Shown here in pieces: positions 22,106-32,456 of a DNA stretch of 64,000 nucleotides. The DNA lies in assembly GCF_001540865.1 (NCBI RefSeq), contig NC_033625.1, forward strand, positions 12,841,948 through 12,905,947, in the 5' to 3' direction. This DNA is from Ananas comosus (Eukaryota > Streptophyta > Magnoliopsida > Poales > Bromeliaceae). The notes below the pieces were generated by a model that did no database searches, was not told where the DNA came from, and saw only the letters and a program-made list of their open reading frames with translations. Numbering within the stretch: the stretch's first letter is position 1; each line of letters opens with the position of its first letter. The position numbers and the translations under genes were made by a program.

Positions 22106-22184
22106 TAGGTGTGATACACTCTGGCCATCTAAAGGTTCATATTTGCTCACTAGACTTATCAAATTATTTTTAACGACGGTATGG

Positions 22185-22515
22185 AATACTTGTTAGTTTA
22201 ACGGTGTAAAAAAATTGAAATTGATTAAACCTTTGATAGGAAATTTTATTCACTATTTAAATAATGATCAATAACTCTAATTATGAATTAAAGAATCCGA
22301 TCATTCATGTTTAGGATATTGTTCAATTTTGATTATTTATTTTATACCCACTTGATGGACGTTATCAAAATTTTGAAAAATTACGAAATTTATTTCCTAC
22401 AAGTCTTAAATGTTCTAGATTATATTTAACGGTGTGTATCATCGATTTGAAAGCTCCGTCATTGAAAACAACTTATGAGTATAAAGGGTTCTGTGCTCGT
22501 AAGAGTATAGTAGCC

Positions 22516-22570
<55 letters not shown>
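22185..22570. mobile_element. MITE family A copy ending in (TC)n(TA)n
   Basis: It has the family body ('acggtgtaaaaaaattga') and the right terminus 'ctcgtaagagtatagtagcc', then about 22 TC units and (TA)n. Confidence 0.65.
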
Positions 22571-22577
<7 letters not shown>

Positions 22578-23170
22578 GAATTGAGCTTCTATGCTTTTAA
22601 AAGTATAAAGTTATTGATGCTTGTAGATATTTGGCCATTGGATTAAGAGATGTGCGGTTAGGATGATGTGGGCCCTTAGAATTGAGCGGGTGGTTGATTA
22701 AATAGTAAGGTCTAACAGATGTCAAAAAGATAAACCTAATGCTAGAAAACTTAGTAGCACCACGTTCATGGTGCTATTAAAAGTACACCAGTCGGACTCT
22801 CTTTTTCTCTCTCTATATATATAGAGAGAGAAAGTAGAGCTATAATACTATTGATAGTATGGAAATATGAAAATAGGTTTTGACCATTGAAAGTCTAAGG
22901 TTTAGGAGGTTAATGGAATAGTAATAAGCTAATGGTGGAAAAGTGGATAACGAATACTATTTATATACTATTAATAGTATGCTAGGTGAATTCTATATAT
23001 ATAGATAGGGAGTTCAACTAAAATAGTATTCACCTTTCACTTTTCTATTCTTAGATTATTACTATTCCATTAAACCCTCACTAATCCTCGATATCCAATG
23101 GTCAAAAAATGGATAGTAAATATCATTCACATATTATTAATAATATTCCGGTGCAACCAACCGTCTCTAT
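22570..23170. mobile_element. Cluster of three short MITEs separated by (TA)n
   Basis: Elements lie at about 22575-22810, 22820-22995 and 23005-23165. Each begins and ends with a short palindrome such as 'atgcttttaaaagtat' or 'atactattgatagtat', and they are divided by 'ctatatatatatag'. The second and third are related in opposite orientation ('ggaatagtaataagctaa' against 'ttagattattactattcc'). Confidence 0.65.
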
Positions 23171-23171
23171 C

Positions 23172-23310
23172 GTAAGTCGAAATGGGTTTAGTTGTTGATA
23201 CCTGAGGTCTCAAATTCGAAGCCTATTTGTTTCATATTTCTATCTAAGTTTGTTTCTAAAAAAAATAAACGAAACGGATAGTATGCTACATTTCTCTCAA
23301 AAAGAAAAAA
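23172..23310 (+). mobile_element. SINE copy, same family as 19491-19650
   Basis: It shares the sequence from 'ggtctcaaattcgaagcc' (a degenerate B box) through 'ctaagtttgtttctaaa' and 'aataaacgaaacgg' to a decayed A-rich tail. A further 3' fragment lies at about 23470-23530. Confidence 0.75.
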
Positions 23311-23319
23311 TATTCCAGC

Positions 23320-23320
23320 A

Positions 23321-23363
<43 letters not shown>
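23320..23363. repeat. (TC)n microsatellite
   Basis: About 22 dinucleotide units. A shorter array lies at 23523-23543. Confidence 0.9.
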
Positions 23364-23367
<4 letters not shown>

Positions 23368-23544
23368 GGAAATAAAATCTGCAATCCCAAGAAAGAAATA
23401 TATAAAAATGTAGAAAGAACCACTCAATATTAGGATCATATCGACCATACCTAGCACAGCGCCTAGTTCCATCATATTTCTATCTGAATTTATTTTTTGA
23501 AAAAATAAGAAATGAACGAAGGGGTCTCTCTCTCTCTCTCTCTC

Positions 23545-24385
23545 ATGCTAGGATAATCTCACATAAAATAGAAAAAGAATTGTATAAGAAAATATAAAAT
23601 CAAAAACTTTAGCAATAATAGCTGGATGGAAGTATTTTAGGCCAGTTGGTTCGGAACTAAATGCTGTAGATCGTGATAAACTCATATTAGAAAGAAAAAA
23701 AAGGAAAAAAAAAAAAAGCTCTAAAATGATCATCTGAACTTTTCCTGCTGAAAAATAGTTTACTGTCCAAACTTTAAATTAAAATATTTTGGCGGTTACA
23801 TCTTCATATGTTCAAATAAATATTAGGAGACACTATTTGTTAGGTTTAACTTAACTTCTCTAGGGTTTGGTGCATGATGTGGGTGTTACATGGGAGGTGA
23901 AAGGGAACAAAACATTATAAGGCGACGAACACAAGGAGCCAAAAAGCGCTTTGGACGTTGCGCCCTCGAAAAGGAGGAGAAATAAATGGTGTGGTGTGGG
24001 TTTTTGATTACAATGGACAACAAACACCCCACATTTCATGGGCATTTTATTTAACTCTTATCCTCATTTTCATGGGTTGGGACTTGCATGGGACCATGTA
24101 TAAAAAGGCTAATAATAATGACAAAAAGTCCCAGTTTAATTTGGATGCCTTTAAATAAAATTTTCTTCGTTAATAATGACAAAAATTCTAGAAAAGAAAG
24201 AGTCTGAAAAAAAAATAATAATAATTTCGAAAAAAAAATTCCATGGAAAACTCTTTCTTCTGTTTTCTCTGCGTATTTCATTATGAAAAAAGCTAGCTTT
24301 TTGGAGAAATTTTTGCCAGATGTCACGGAAAAGTAGTGTTTTTTTTTTCATTTAAAAAAAAAACAGAAATGTTTTCAATGACAAG
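23545..24385. other. No gene recognised
   Basis: AT-rich sequence. Short frames around 23860-24350 have no signal, domain or codon pattern that supports a gene. Confidence 0.6.
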
Positions 24386-24389
24386 CTGG

Positions 24390-24850
24390 TATATTATCGG
24401 TAGCACGAAGACCTCTGTGCTATCAAGTTGTTTTCAATGATGCGGCTTCCAAATCGACGATCGGTTCTGTTAGAATTAATCTATATTATTAAAAGTATTT
24501 GGAAACTAAATTTCATAATTTTTCGACATTATTTACCTATAAAACGAGTAGACTAAAAATAAACAGCTAAAAATAAAAATCTCATAAAAAATGATGATAA
24601 AAGACTTGAATTTAATATCAAAGGTACTGATTTACTCTAAATAGTAAAAAAAAAATTTTATAAAAATTTCATCAGATTTGAATTGTTTTACACCGTTAAA
24701 TTCACAAACGTATCACATTTATGATTAAAATTGTCAATTTTGAAACCTTTTGATCACTAGCCAAATAATATTGAAAAATTATATATAAAATTTCCTATTA
24801 AATTATTTTTTATGATAGAGATTCCGAATCAATGATCGGAACCGTTGAAA
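24390..24850. mobile_element. MITE family A, degenerate copy
   Basis: The terminus 'tagcacgaagacctctgtgc' followed by 'gttttcaatgatg' and 'tcgacgatcggttctgttag', and the body 'tgttttacaccgttaaa', match the copies at 18938-19885. Confidence 0.7.
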
Positions 24851-25275
24851 TTGATCTAGAGTATTTATATTGATCAAAAATGTTGACAAAATAATTAATG
24901 TAAAAAAATATTGCCTTTGTTTATTTATACTTTCTTAACTTCTAATTATTTTATTTATATTAGTTCACTTAAATAACTATGAAATTTACTAAATCTAATA
25001 ATAATTCAGTCAATAATTTAATTTCTTAATTTTTAGTAAATATAATTATTATAATTGATGACTATTAGTTGACAGATCTATTAAATTTAATATAATCTTT
25101 TATTTAATTAAATAAAAATACTATCTAAAATAATTAGAAGTTGCGAAGATACTAAACAGAAAAAATAAATAAAAATAAATTCAGAGAGCACTATGTTAGC
25201 GCCAAGAACTTTTTTAAAAGATAGGATTTTGAGATTATTAGCTAAAGTATATTCTTTAAATTCTTTATACGTAAG
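24851..25275. other. AT-rich intergenic sequence, nothing recognised
   Basis: No supported reading frame or repeat boundary. Confidence 0.6.
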
Positions 25276-25420
25276 CACTACAACAAAACCGGTGTATAGC
25301 GACATTTTTAAATGTCGGTACAGGTCAAAAAAAAGTGTTGCTGACTAAATTGCCGACACTTTTTAAAAGTGTTGCTATATGTGGGGTCGCTATAGGTAGG
25401 GCCGTCTTAATATTTGGCAC
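25276..25420 (+). mobile_element. CACTA (En/Spm) transposon 5' end, truncated
   Basis: The terminus CACTACAACAAAACCGG is followed by subterminal repeats of the type 'gcgacatttttaaatgtcgg' and 'gccgacactttttaaaagtg'. No opposite terminus is seen within the window. GC-rich sequence at 25430-25565 may be captured DNA, but no gene can be named. Confidence 0.75.
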
Positions 25421-25639
25421 TTACTCTTCTAGCGACCTGTGGCGAAGGGATACGTGACGATCGTAGCTCTCTACGGTCCCTGCGAAATTCTCGCGGCCAA
25501 ACTCCAGCCGCCGGAACCCTATCTTGTCGGCGACGGTGGCGAAGGAGGAGAAGAGAAGACGGTGATCAATTTTTTTTTCCTTTTTTATTTGTTATTGGGC
25601 CGAATGAGCTGGATGTGGTTGGGTAGAGGAACTTTTTAT

Positions 25640-26265
25640 TTTTGATTAGATTTGACTTTATATTTAGGCCTTATTAGATTTTTTTTTAAAAAAACAAATG
25701 GCATAAATAGAACACTTATATAAAAATGTCCCAAAGATGTGTCCTATAACCCAAAGGGACTATTATGCATATTATGAATAGTCGGGGGGCCATGGTCACC
25801 CTCAATCTCCCCATAGCTCCACCCCTGTCATAAGGTATATAAATGTATATCTTTTAAATTAAAAATTATATCTCTAAATTAAAAGTATGAGATAGACGAA
25901 GGAATGATATGAATTTACGATGCAAGAACAAGCAGATGAACTAGACTAAGCGCAAGCAATTATTTTTTGTCCGAATCTTTTTTAATCCAAGATTCAGACT
26001 AAAAATGAAATATTTTTAAAATCTTAGAAACTAAATTGAAATCAAACAAAGAGTTTAGGGTCAGAAATGCTGAAGAGATCAAAAGTTTAAGGGCAAAAAC
26101 AATAAATTGCGTCAAAGTTGGGGGACTAGCTAGTATCAGCATACAATTTACGCTGTTTTTAAAGAGAAATGCTTGGGCATCTCATGTTTTGATATCTCAT
26201 TATATTACTGATGTGTTGACATACACATATGGATGGATTAAGATTTAGAATTTAGGAGTTAATGA
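25640..26265. other. AT-rich intergenic sequence, nothing recognised
   Basis: No domain, signal peptide or repeat boundary that I can support. Confidence 0.6.
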
Positions 26266-26269
26266 TTAT

Positions 26270-26575
26270 GTACATTTAGAGCAGTGTAATGATGATATAA
26301 TCATATTGTATAGAACTACTAATGCTTTAGAAGCATAATGGAGTTGGTATTTTCAACTTTTTGGTCTTTAGATTAATGATTGTAGGATCGAAATGATAAT
26401 GGTCACTCTTAAAATTGAGTGGTCTCTCTAGGGTTGAGTAACTTTTCTAGAATAATAATAATAATCGAAAGGTCAAAAATGGTTAAATGGATTGATTCAA
26501 GGACAAAAAATTTAAAAATATCAACTATCTTATACTTTTGAAAGTAGAGTAGCTCTATTCTTATCATATCATCAA
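26270..26575. mobile_element. MITE of the short-palindrome group
   Basis: The ends 'ctaatgctttagaagcata' and 'cttttgaaagtagagtagct' resemble the termini at 22575-22995. The interior has 'gagtggtctctctagggttg', also found in the element at 17418-18080. Confidence 0.55.
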
Positions 26576-26599
26576 ATGTATGTAGGCTGTACCCGAGAG

Positions 26600-26935
26600 C
26601 ATGAATTTAAATGTCATGGTACGGAATCGTGCCGAAAACTTACCGGCATGATACGGTCGTACCGATGCGTGCCGGTCACAAAAAATACATATGTGCCAAT
26701 ATATAATGGCATGAAATATTTATTTTTTTAACAGCAACAAAATATTCTAATGATTTACTATGTATTGATCTTTATTAATTTTTTTGAATTTTATTAAAAA
26801 AATTATTTACTAATTTAAAAAATAAAAAATTTGTGGCTATATCACGATCACAAAAATTATATCATATCAATATTTAATTGATACGATATGACATGACAGA
26901 TTCAATCAGTTTCAATGGACATTTAAATCCTTGCT
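26600..26935. mobile_element. Degenerate inverted-repeat element
   Basis: The ends 'gaatttaaatgtc' and 'gacatttaaatcc' are inverted and flank 'ggtacggaatcgtgccg'. There is no coding capacity and the superfamily is unclear. Confidence 0.45.
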
Positions 26936-27335
26936 CCAGCAGCTCCACCAGGGTGGTAGGAGATAACACTGAGTTTTAAATGGTTGTTTTAGCATCGATT
27001 CTAGAAATGCGGTTTGGGGTTTGAATGTATATTGGTTGTTGGGTGCGTGCATTAACTTCTCCTCCTCTTTGGAACACCAAAATGTGTACCAAGTTTATAC
27101 GTACGTTGTTTTGAAAGCCCCCATGAAAACGTTTTAATTTCCACGTACATTTTCTTTTCAAAACACACGTAGAAGTGTCAGAGGGACAGCGCCCGCCATT
27201 AACGGGTCCGTACCTGCGCTCCCACGCGGCAACTGTACCATCCATTCCCAAATTTTGTACTACTAGTAGTATTTTTTGCTTGTGAATTAATTTTAGTTGT
27301 ACTCCGCAGATTTGAATTCGAATATAAATTTTTTT

Positions 27336-27842
27336 GGGGCAATTATTTATATATTTTTTAAAAATTTTTGATTTTTTAATTTATGTTTTTAAAAAAGTTA
27401 ATATTAAAAATATCTTTTTTACGTTCCAACCTATTTCTAATATACCCCTAGAGTTAAAATCTGTTAATTAACTCTGTTAACTCTGTAAAATTACTATTTT
27501 GTACTTTCAAATATACCCTTTCACCATCACTGACTTTCTTATTTGCCCTTAAAGTCAGGGGTACAAAAAATATTTTGAGTTTTGATCTTTTTCAATATAC
27601 CCCTCTACCGTCACCAACATTTCTTATTTGCCACTAAGTTAATGGCAAATTTGGTATTTTATTTTTTTTTAACTGTGGTAGATGTTTAACTCACATTTAA
27701 CCCAAGTTAACTTAACAGGAGATAACTGCGGGGATATTTTGCAATAACGGTGGAACATATGAAGGGTATTTTAGAAAGAAAAAAAATATGGGTAAATTAG
27801 ATATTTTCAAAAATATGCGGGGTATATAGGCAATTATCCCAA
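27336..27842. mobile_element. Mutator-like MITE
   Basis: The left end 'ggggcaattatttatata' pairs with the right end, whose complement is 'gggataattgcctatatacc'. Inner blocks with 'tatacccct' recur on both arms. An A/T-rich duplication is possible but not exact. Confidence 0.6.
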
Positions 27843-27894
27843 TTTTATTTGTATCTGGTTCGAATCCGACTCAAAATCAAATTAATTTTATATT

Positions 27895-27896
27895 AT

Positions 27897-27929
<33 letters not shown>

Positions 27930-28340
27930 TAGGACTATTATATTATTAGGAGCGCAAACAATTTGTGTACTTCTAAGTTTCTAACTATTTATTAATTTTA
28001 ATGAATGATTAGAGTGAGAGAGATAATAGAAATTGGGTTTCTCAATTTCTTTTTATTTTTGAATTTTTTTTAGTTTCTCTTTTTTCTCTCGCCCTGACCA
28101 TTCATCAACTTAGGAGCACAAATATTTAATTGAGTTTTTATGCTTTTAAAAGTATCGAGTCATTGATACTTGTAACTTTTCGATCTTTTAGATTAAAAAA
28201 TATGCAGTTGTGATGGTAGTGATTCTCTAAGATAGAGTAGGCGGTTGGTTGAATAGTATAATATGAACTGATGGACGAAAATAGTTAAAAATTTAAAATG
28301 TATAATTTTGAAATGTCATTATATATATGTAATAAATTAG
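27895..28340. mobile_element. One or two MITEs of the short-palindrome group, in (TA)n/(GA)n
   Basis: It starts after (TA)n(GA)n with 'gtaggactattatattatta'. A second set of termini, 'atgcttttaaaagtatcgag', occurs at 28139 and matches the cluster at 22575. A short (TA)n ends it near 28325. Confidence 0.55.
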
Positions 28341-28487
28341 ATGCTAGTTTAAATTTTTTTAAGTCCTTTATAATTGTGGGTATTAGGTGACGTAGTACTC
28401 TCTCTTAACTCTTTCTTTTAAAGAAAACCACTCATACCACTCCCCACCCCCTACCATTCTACAATTCAAAAAGTCAATTACTCTATC

Positions 28488-28515
28488 AATCTCTCTCTCT
28501 CTCTCTCTCTCTCTA
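28488..28515. repeat. (TC)n microsatellite just upstream of the CLE gene
   Basis: About 14 TC units end 44 bases before the ATG, probably within the 5' UTR. CT-rich leaders are common in plant genes. A weak TATA candidate 'ttatatatatg' lies at about 28319. Confidence 0.7.
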
Positions 28516-28558
28516 AGTTTTTTCCAATCATGTAGAACTAAAACTACAGGCAAAGGCA

Positions 28559-28849
28559 ATGAAAAAAGTAGAAGAGAAAAGAGCGATTCCGCAACGCCTT
28601 CTCTTCCTTCACCTGGTGGTGATCATCTTTTCCATATGGGCCCTCTTCCACTCCGCACCTGTAGGGGCAATCTCGTTATTTCGCCCAAAAGAGAGGGCAA
28701 ATTCCGAAGCGGTGCAGCTCTTCACCGGTATCCGTTCCGGCCGCACGGCGGCCGAAGGCAGAGCTGTTGCCGCCGCCATCGTCGACGTCGACGTCGACGT
28801 CGACAGTAAGCGCCAGGTGCCCTGCAGCCCTGATCCACTCCACAACTAA
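28559..28849 (+). CDS. CLE-family signalling peptide precursor, 96 aa
   Basis: This single-exon precursor has a basic N-terminus, a hydrophobic signal segment at about residues 14-37 (with LLFLHLVVIIFSIWALF), a variable middle and a C-terminal CLE motif, RQVPCSPDPLHN (residues 85-96; bases 28811-28846), ending directly at the stop. CLE precursors are secreted and cut to 12-13-residue peptides that are sensed by CLV1/BAM-type receptor kinases, controlling meristem and vascular cell fate. Size, signal peptide and terminal position fit the family. Two positions are odd: Cys at motif position 5 and Ser instead of the highly conserved Gly at position 6. Just before the motif is a VDVDVDVD run encoded by a gtcgac repeat (about 28782-28803). 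The start is the only ATG that includes the signal segment. The receptor and role cannot be told from sequence. Weaker alternative: a decaying CLE copy. Confidence 0.82.
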   Translation: MKKVEEKRAIPQRLLFLHLVVIIFSIWALFHSAPVGAISLFRPKERANSEAVQLFTGIRSGRTAAEGRAVAAAIVDVDVDVDSKRQVPCSPDPLHN

Positions 28850-30207
28850 CAGGTAATAATTATATATTAAGACGATATATTTTTGGTAAAAATGTATAGA
28901 GACCCTTTCCAACTCATACACTTCTATATATAATAGGTTATTTTGAAATAAACCCCTCAGGAAAGTTTTTTTTGATTGATTGGTACCTTCTTAATTAGGC
29001 TTGATTTGGATCTTTACCTTTTAAGCTTCTTATGTCAGTTAAAGCGGTGATATTATCGAAAACAAAAATGATTTTGTTATAATGTGACTGCTCAGATAAA
29101 AAAAGTATATAGAAATATATATATATATATATATATATTTTTAATAACACTATGCTGAAAGGAATATGTTTTGCGAAACTAAACAGAATCTATATTTTTC
29201 TAGCAGTCACAAATGAAGCTTTGGAGTAGTTGGTTGTTCATTACGAGCGAGATTATGTATTGAAGAGGTCAGAGATTCGAAAACTAAAAAAAAAAAAAAA
29301 AAAATTAAATAGGTTTGTTAAGTTCAGTTCTTCTAAATACTTTTTTAGCTGATGGAATTGCGAATCTGTAATACAAATTTAAAATTATAACTTAAATCAA
29401 AATCAAAAGTTGTGGGCTATATAACTTCCAATCAAGAGGATAAATGTGGGGTGTATTTTAAAATGACCATAGTTGAGGGGTCTCCATACATTTTCACCAA
29501 TAAACTTTTTGTTGTGTGTGCTTATTTTTCTTGTGTACAGTGGAAATTTAAGGGTGAGCTGGGTTTGAATTGCATTATATTAATGGAATATCCTGCTTAA
29601 ATTTGTTTATTTGTAATTTTGTACCCTAATTAATGGAATCTCCTTGTGTTAAGAATCCGCAGATGAGAAATATATAAAACAAAATTGAATGGTATGGATT
29701 TTTTTTTTTTTTTTCTCAAGTTGCATTTGAATCTTCCACTCACTTCTTGGCTCAATTTTCTTTTATCTTGTTACACAAAAACCATCTGAGAGCAAAAATA
29801 AGGTGCTGCGAAAATAAAGCGATGTTTGGTGCATGTGTTGATATATATTTATGAGCATGTTTTTTACTAAATCTATCTTTTGTGTAGCACATTATCAGAG
29901 CTAATTCTAAACATTTTCATTCTGTGAGATCATGGATTCAATTCCCACGTTTGATTATATAATGAGTTAAATCTTCATCTCTTGCTTTATTTATCAATTC
30001 CACATGTCTTTTATATCTATTATACTCACAAGTGGGAGGTGTTATACAGATATTACTATATTACAGATTTAAAAGATTAGTGCATTTGAGTCAAATTATG
30101 ACAACTAGAACTATACGAGGAGGTGCAACTGCTGCATTTAAAACTATACATCCAAATGGCTACATTCCTATCTGCAGCTATTTGCAAAGAATTGAATCTT
30201 CCAAATG

Positions 30208-30240
<33 letters not shown>

Positions 30241-30290
30241 ATCTTCAAGCTATGTACTAAGCCGAAGAAATATAGCTGCAACATTTGCAA
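28850..30290. other. Downstream of the CLE gene: intergenic, no gene recognised
   Basis: It contains (TA)n at 29118-29139, A- and T-homopolymers (29288-29303, 29700-29714) and an A32 run (30208-30239). A SINE-like remnant may lie at 29215-29300 ('tcagagattcgaaaacta' then poly-A). Nothing else is supported. Confidence 0.55.
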
Positions 30291-31342
30291 GGTGCGTTTG
30301 GTTCTACGTATAAGTGGAAAAAAAAAAATGTATATATTATATATATAATTTTATGGGTTATTTACATACACGTCCCTACAAATATAATGAATTATAGAAA
30401 TATCTCTGCAAAACAGAAATTCCATAAGTTGTCCCTGCAAAAGTCCTAATTTATGCAGATATATCCCTGTCGTTAAGGTCTGTTAGAAAATTTCATTAAT
30501 CACAGTTAAAATACTTAACCATGGTTAATTATAATGTGAATTGACGGATTTACCCTTCTTCCTCTTCCTCCTCTTCCTCTTCCCTCTTCTTCGTCGCCGG
30601 CGAGGGAGGAGATGCAGCGGCGGCGACGGCGAACCCTCTTCCTCTTCCTCTTCCCTCTTCTTCGTCACCGGCGAGGGAGAAGATGCAGCGGCGGTGGCGA
30701 ACCCTCTCCCTTTTCCTCTTCCTCTCCCTCTTCCTCTTCGCCCTTCTTCTTCCTCTCCCTCTTTCTTTTCCCTCTTCTTCGTCGCCGGCGAGGGAGGAGA
30801 TGCGGCGGCGGCGGCAACAAACCCTCTCCCTCTTCCTCTTCCTCTTCCTCTTCCTCTTCCCTTCCTCTCCCTCTTCCTCTTCCCTCTTCTTCTTCCTCTC
30901 CTTCTTTCTCTTCCCTTTTCTTCATCGCCGGCGAACCCGACCCCGCGCCACCGCCGCCGCCCGCTCCGACGGCCCGAAGAGGGAAAGACAGAGAAGGAGA
31001 AGAGGAATACTTTTGGAGGGATATATTTGTGAGGGCAAAAAGGTTATTTCACGAATCCACTGTTAAAAAATAAACATGTCACTAACGGATGTTAACCAGA
31101 GGGACATATCTGTATAACTTAGGACTTTTGCAGGAACAACTTATGAAATTTTCGTTTTGCAGGAATATATCTGCAATTCACTATATATGTAGGGACGTGT
31201 ATACAAATAAACCTAATTTTATTTATAAATATATTTATTTATTTATTATATATAGTAAACGATGTAAAACTTTTTTTCCACCGAAAATTTTTTTCCACCG
31301 AAATTTTTTTTTTCCACAGCTTTACGTGGAACCAAACACACC
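30291..31342. mobile_element. Tourist-like MITE interrupted by a Mutator-like element
   Basis: The ends are inverted: 'ggtgcgtttggttctacgta' at the left, and the complement of the right end reads 'ggtgtgtttggttccacgta'. The element that splits it (30355-31213) carries its own 9-bp duplication, so this one was there first. The 3-bp target duplication is not clear. Confidence 0.75.
30355..31213. mobile_element. Mutator-like non-autonomous element with GC-rich cargo, copy 1
   Basis: The terminal inverted repeats exceed 100 bp: the left 'gggttatttacatacacgtc' matches the complement of the right 'gggacgtgtatacaaataaa' region. The 9-bp duplication TAATTTTAT lies at 30346-30354 and 31214-31222. The interior (30550-31010) is GC-rich and pyrimidine-rich, with at least three copies of a unit containing 'cgtcgccggcgagggagga', unlike the AT-rich surroundings. 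This looks like amplified captured DNA (Pack-MULE-like). Long frames inside are low-complexity Ser/Pro/Leu or Arg/Glu runs and are not called as genes. Confidence 0.85.
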
Positions 31343-31894
31343 CTAAACAAAACCACACAAATAGCAAAACGGGAGGAACTTTATTAATTTTCACAACTGT
31401 ACAAACAAACAGCAAAAAAAAAAAAAAAAAAAAAAAATTTACCTGAACTCTGATCCATTCAAAAGTCTACTTTAATCTGAATTACACCTTCGGTGAAACA
31501 AATAGGATCTGAAAATTTGCATTGTGGCCCCAACTTCTCATGTAGTATTATAATATAACATTATAGATTTGTTATGGGTCTTGGAGGTTTGAACCCCACG
31601 TCCCTGGCTTCTTGATTAGTATTAGAGTATAAAATTATAAATTATTGTGGGGTCTCTCTCAGTTTGTCTTCTTAACTATAGCTTAATCACTTCACACATT
31701 CGCGACTAAAAAAGTTCACAAGAAACAATGTACTCGTGTTTAAAAGCTCTAACTAAAAACTTCTACTTGCAACAATTCTATACCCCGACAAAGAGTTATT
31801 AATGTGATTTCGAGGAAAAGAAGATAACTACTAAAGGCCTCTACTCAAAATAACTCTATTCAAAAAGCACTCTTCGGCCAAACCTACTAGATTC
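31343..31894. other. Intergenic, no gene recognised
   Basis: It includes an A-homopolymer at 31413-31437. Nothing else is supported. Confidence 0.55.
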
Positions 31895-32129
31895 CGTCCG
31901 ATTGTTAGTGTTAAGCATTAATTTCGAAAACTCGAGCTCCTAAAAATAACCAATTCATTTAAACCGTACAGATATAACATCCACGAATCTCAATTGTAAC
32001 TCAGCCCAACCAGCTTCATGTCGCTTCGAATATGACTCGACCAAACCAAGTCTCAGGCCATTTCGAATATAACTCAACCTAACTTGACTTTCCGCGCCAT
32101 GGCAAGATGATGGCCTATTTAAGGTAACA
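31895..32129 (-). mobile_element. TRIM solo LTR, same family as 4103-4640
   Basis: On the plus strand the sequence follows the complement of the TRIM LTR: 'cattaatttcgaaaactcga', 'ccaattcatttaaaccgtac', 'tctcaattgtaactcagccc', ending 'ggcctatttaaggtaaca'. It lies just downstream of the DUF1218 gene. About 235 bp, degenerate. Confidence 0.75.
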
Positions 32130-32456
32130 GATTCTACATAAATAATATCTAAATCTGCCAGGAGTAATGAACTAAACAAGAAGCTGATCCATCGCTAAAA
32201 AAAAGTTTTAACTCTCTAATCTACATACCTTCATCACAGTACAAAGTGCTCCCACACAAGTAAAGAGTACAAAGAGAACATCAAAATCAGGAGAAAGAGA
32301 CACAAGAGCCCCAAACACACACACACTGGGTGTCTTGAGACACACTCATAAGCTATAGATGTCACCAGGCCTTTTCAAAGCCTAGATCAAAATGTAACAG
32401 GTTCAGCTCAAATCTCGAAGATCTATGAATACGAACTAGGGTTCAATCGCTCGCAG

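Noticed and set aside
30541..31073. Long Ser/Pro/Leu- and Arg/Glu-rich frames of 127-163 codons
   Set aside because: The block is a tandemly repeated GC-rich cargo inside a verified Mutator-like element. The frames are low-complexity on both strands with no gene structure.
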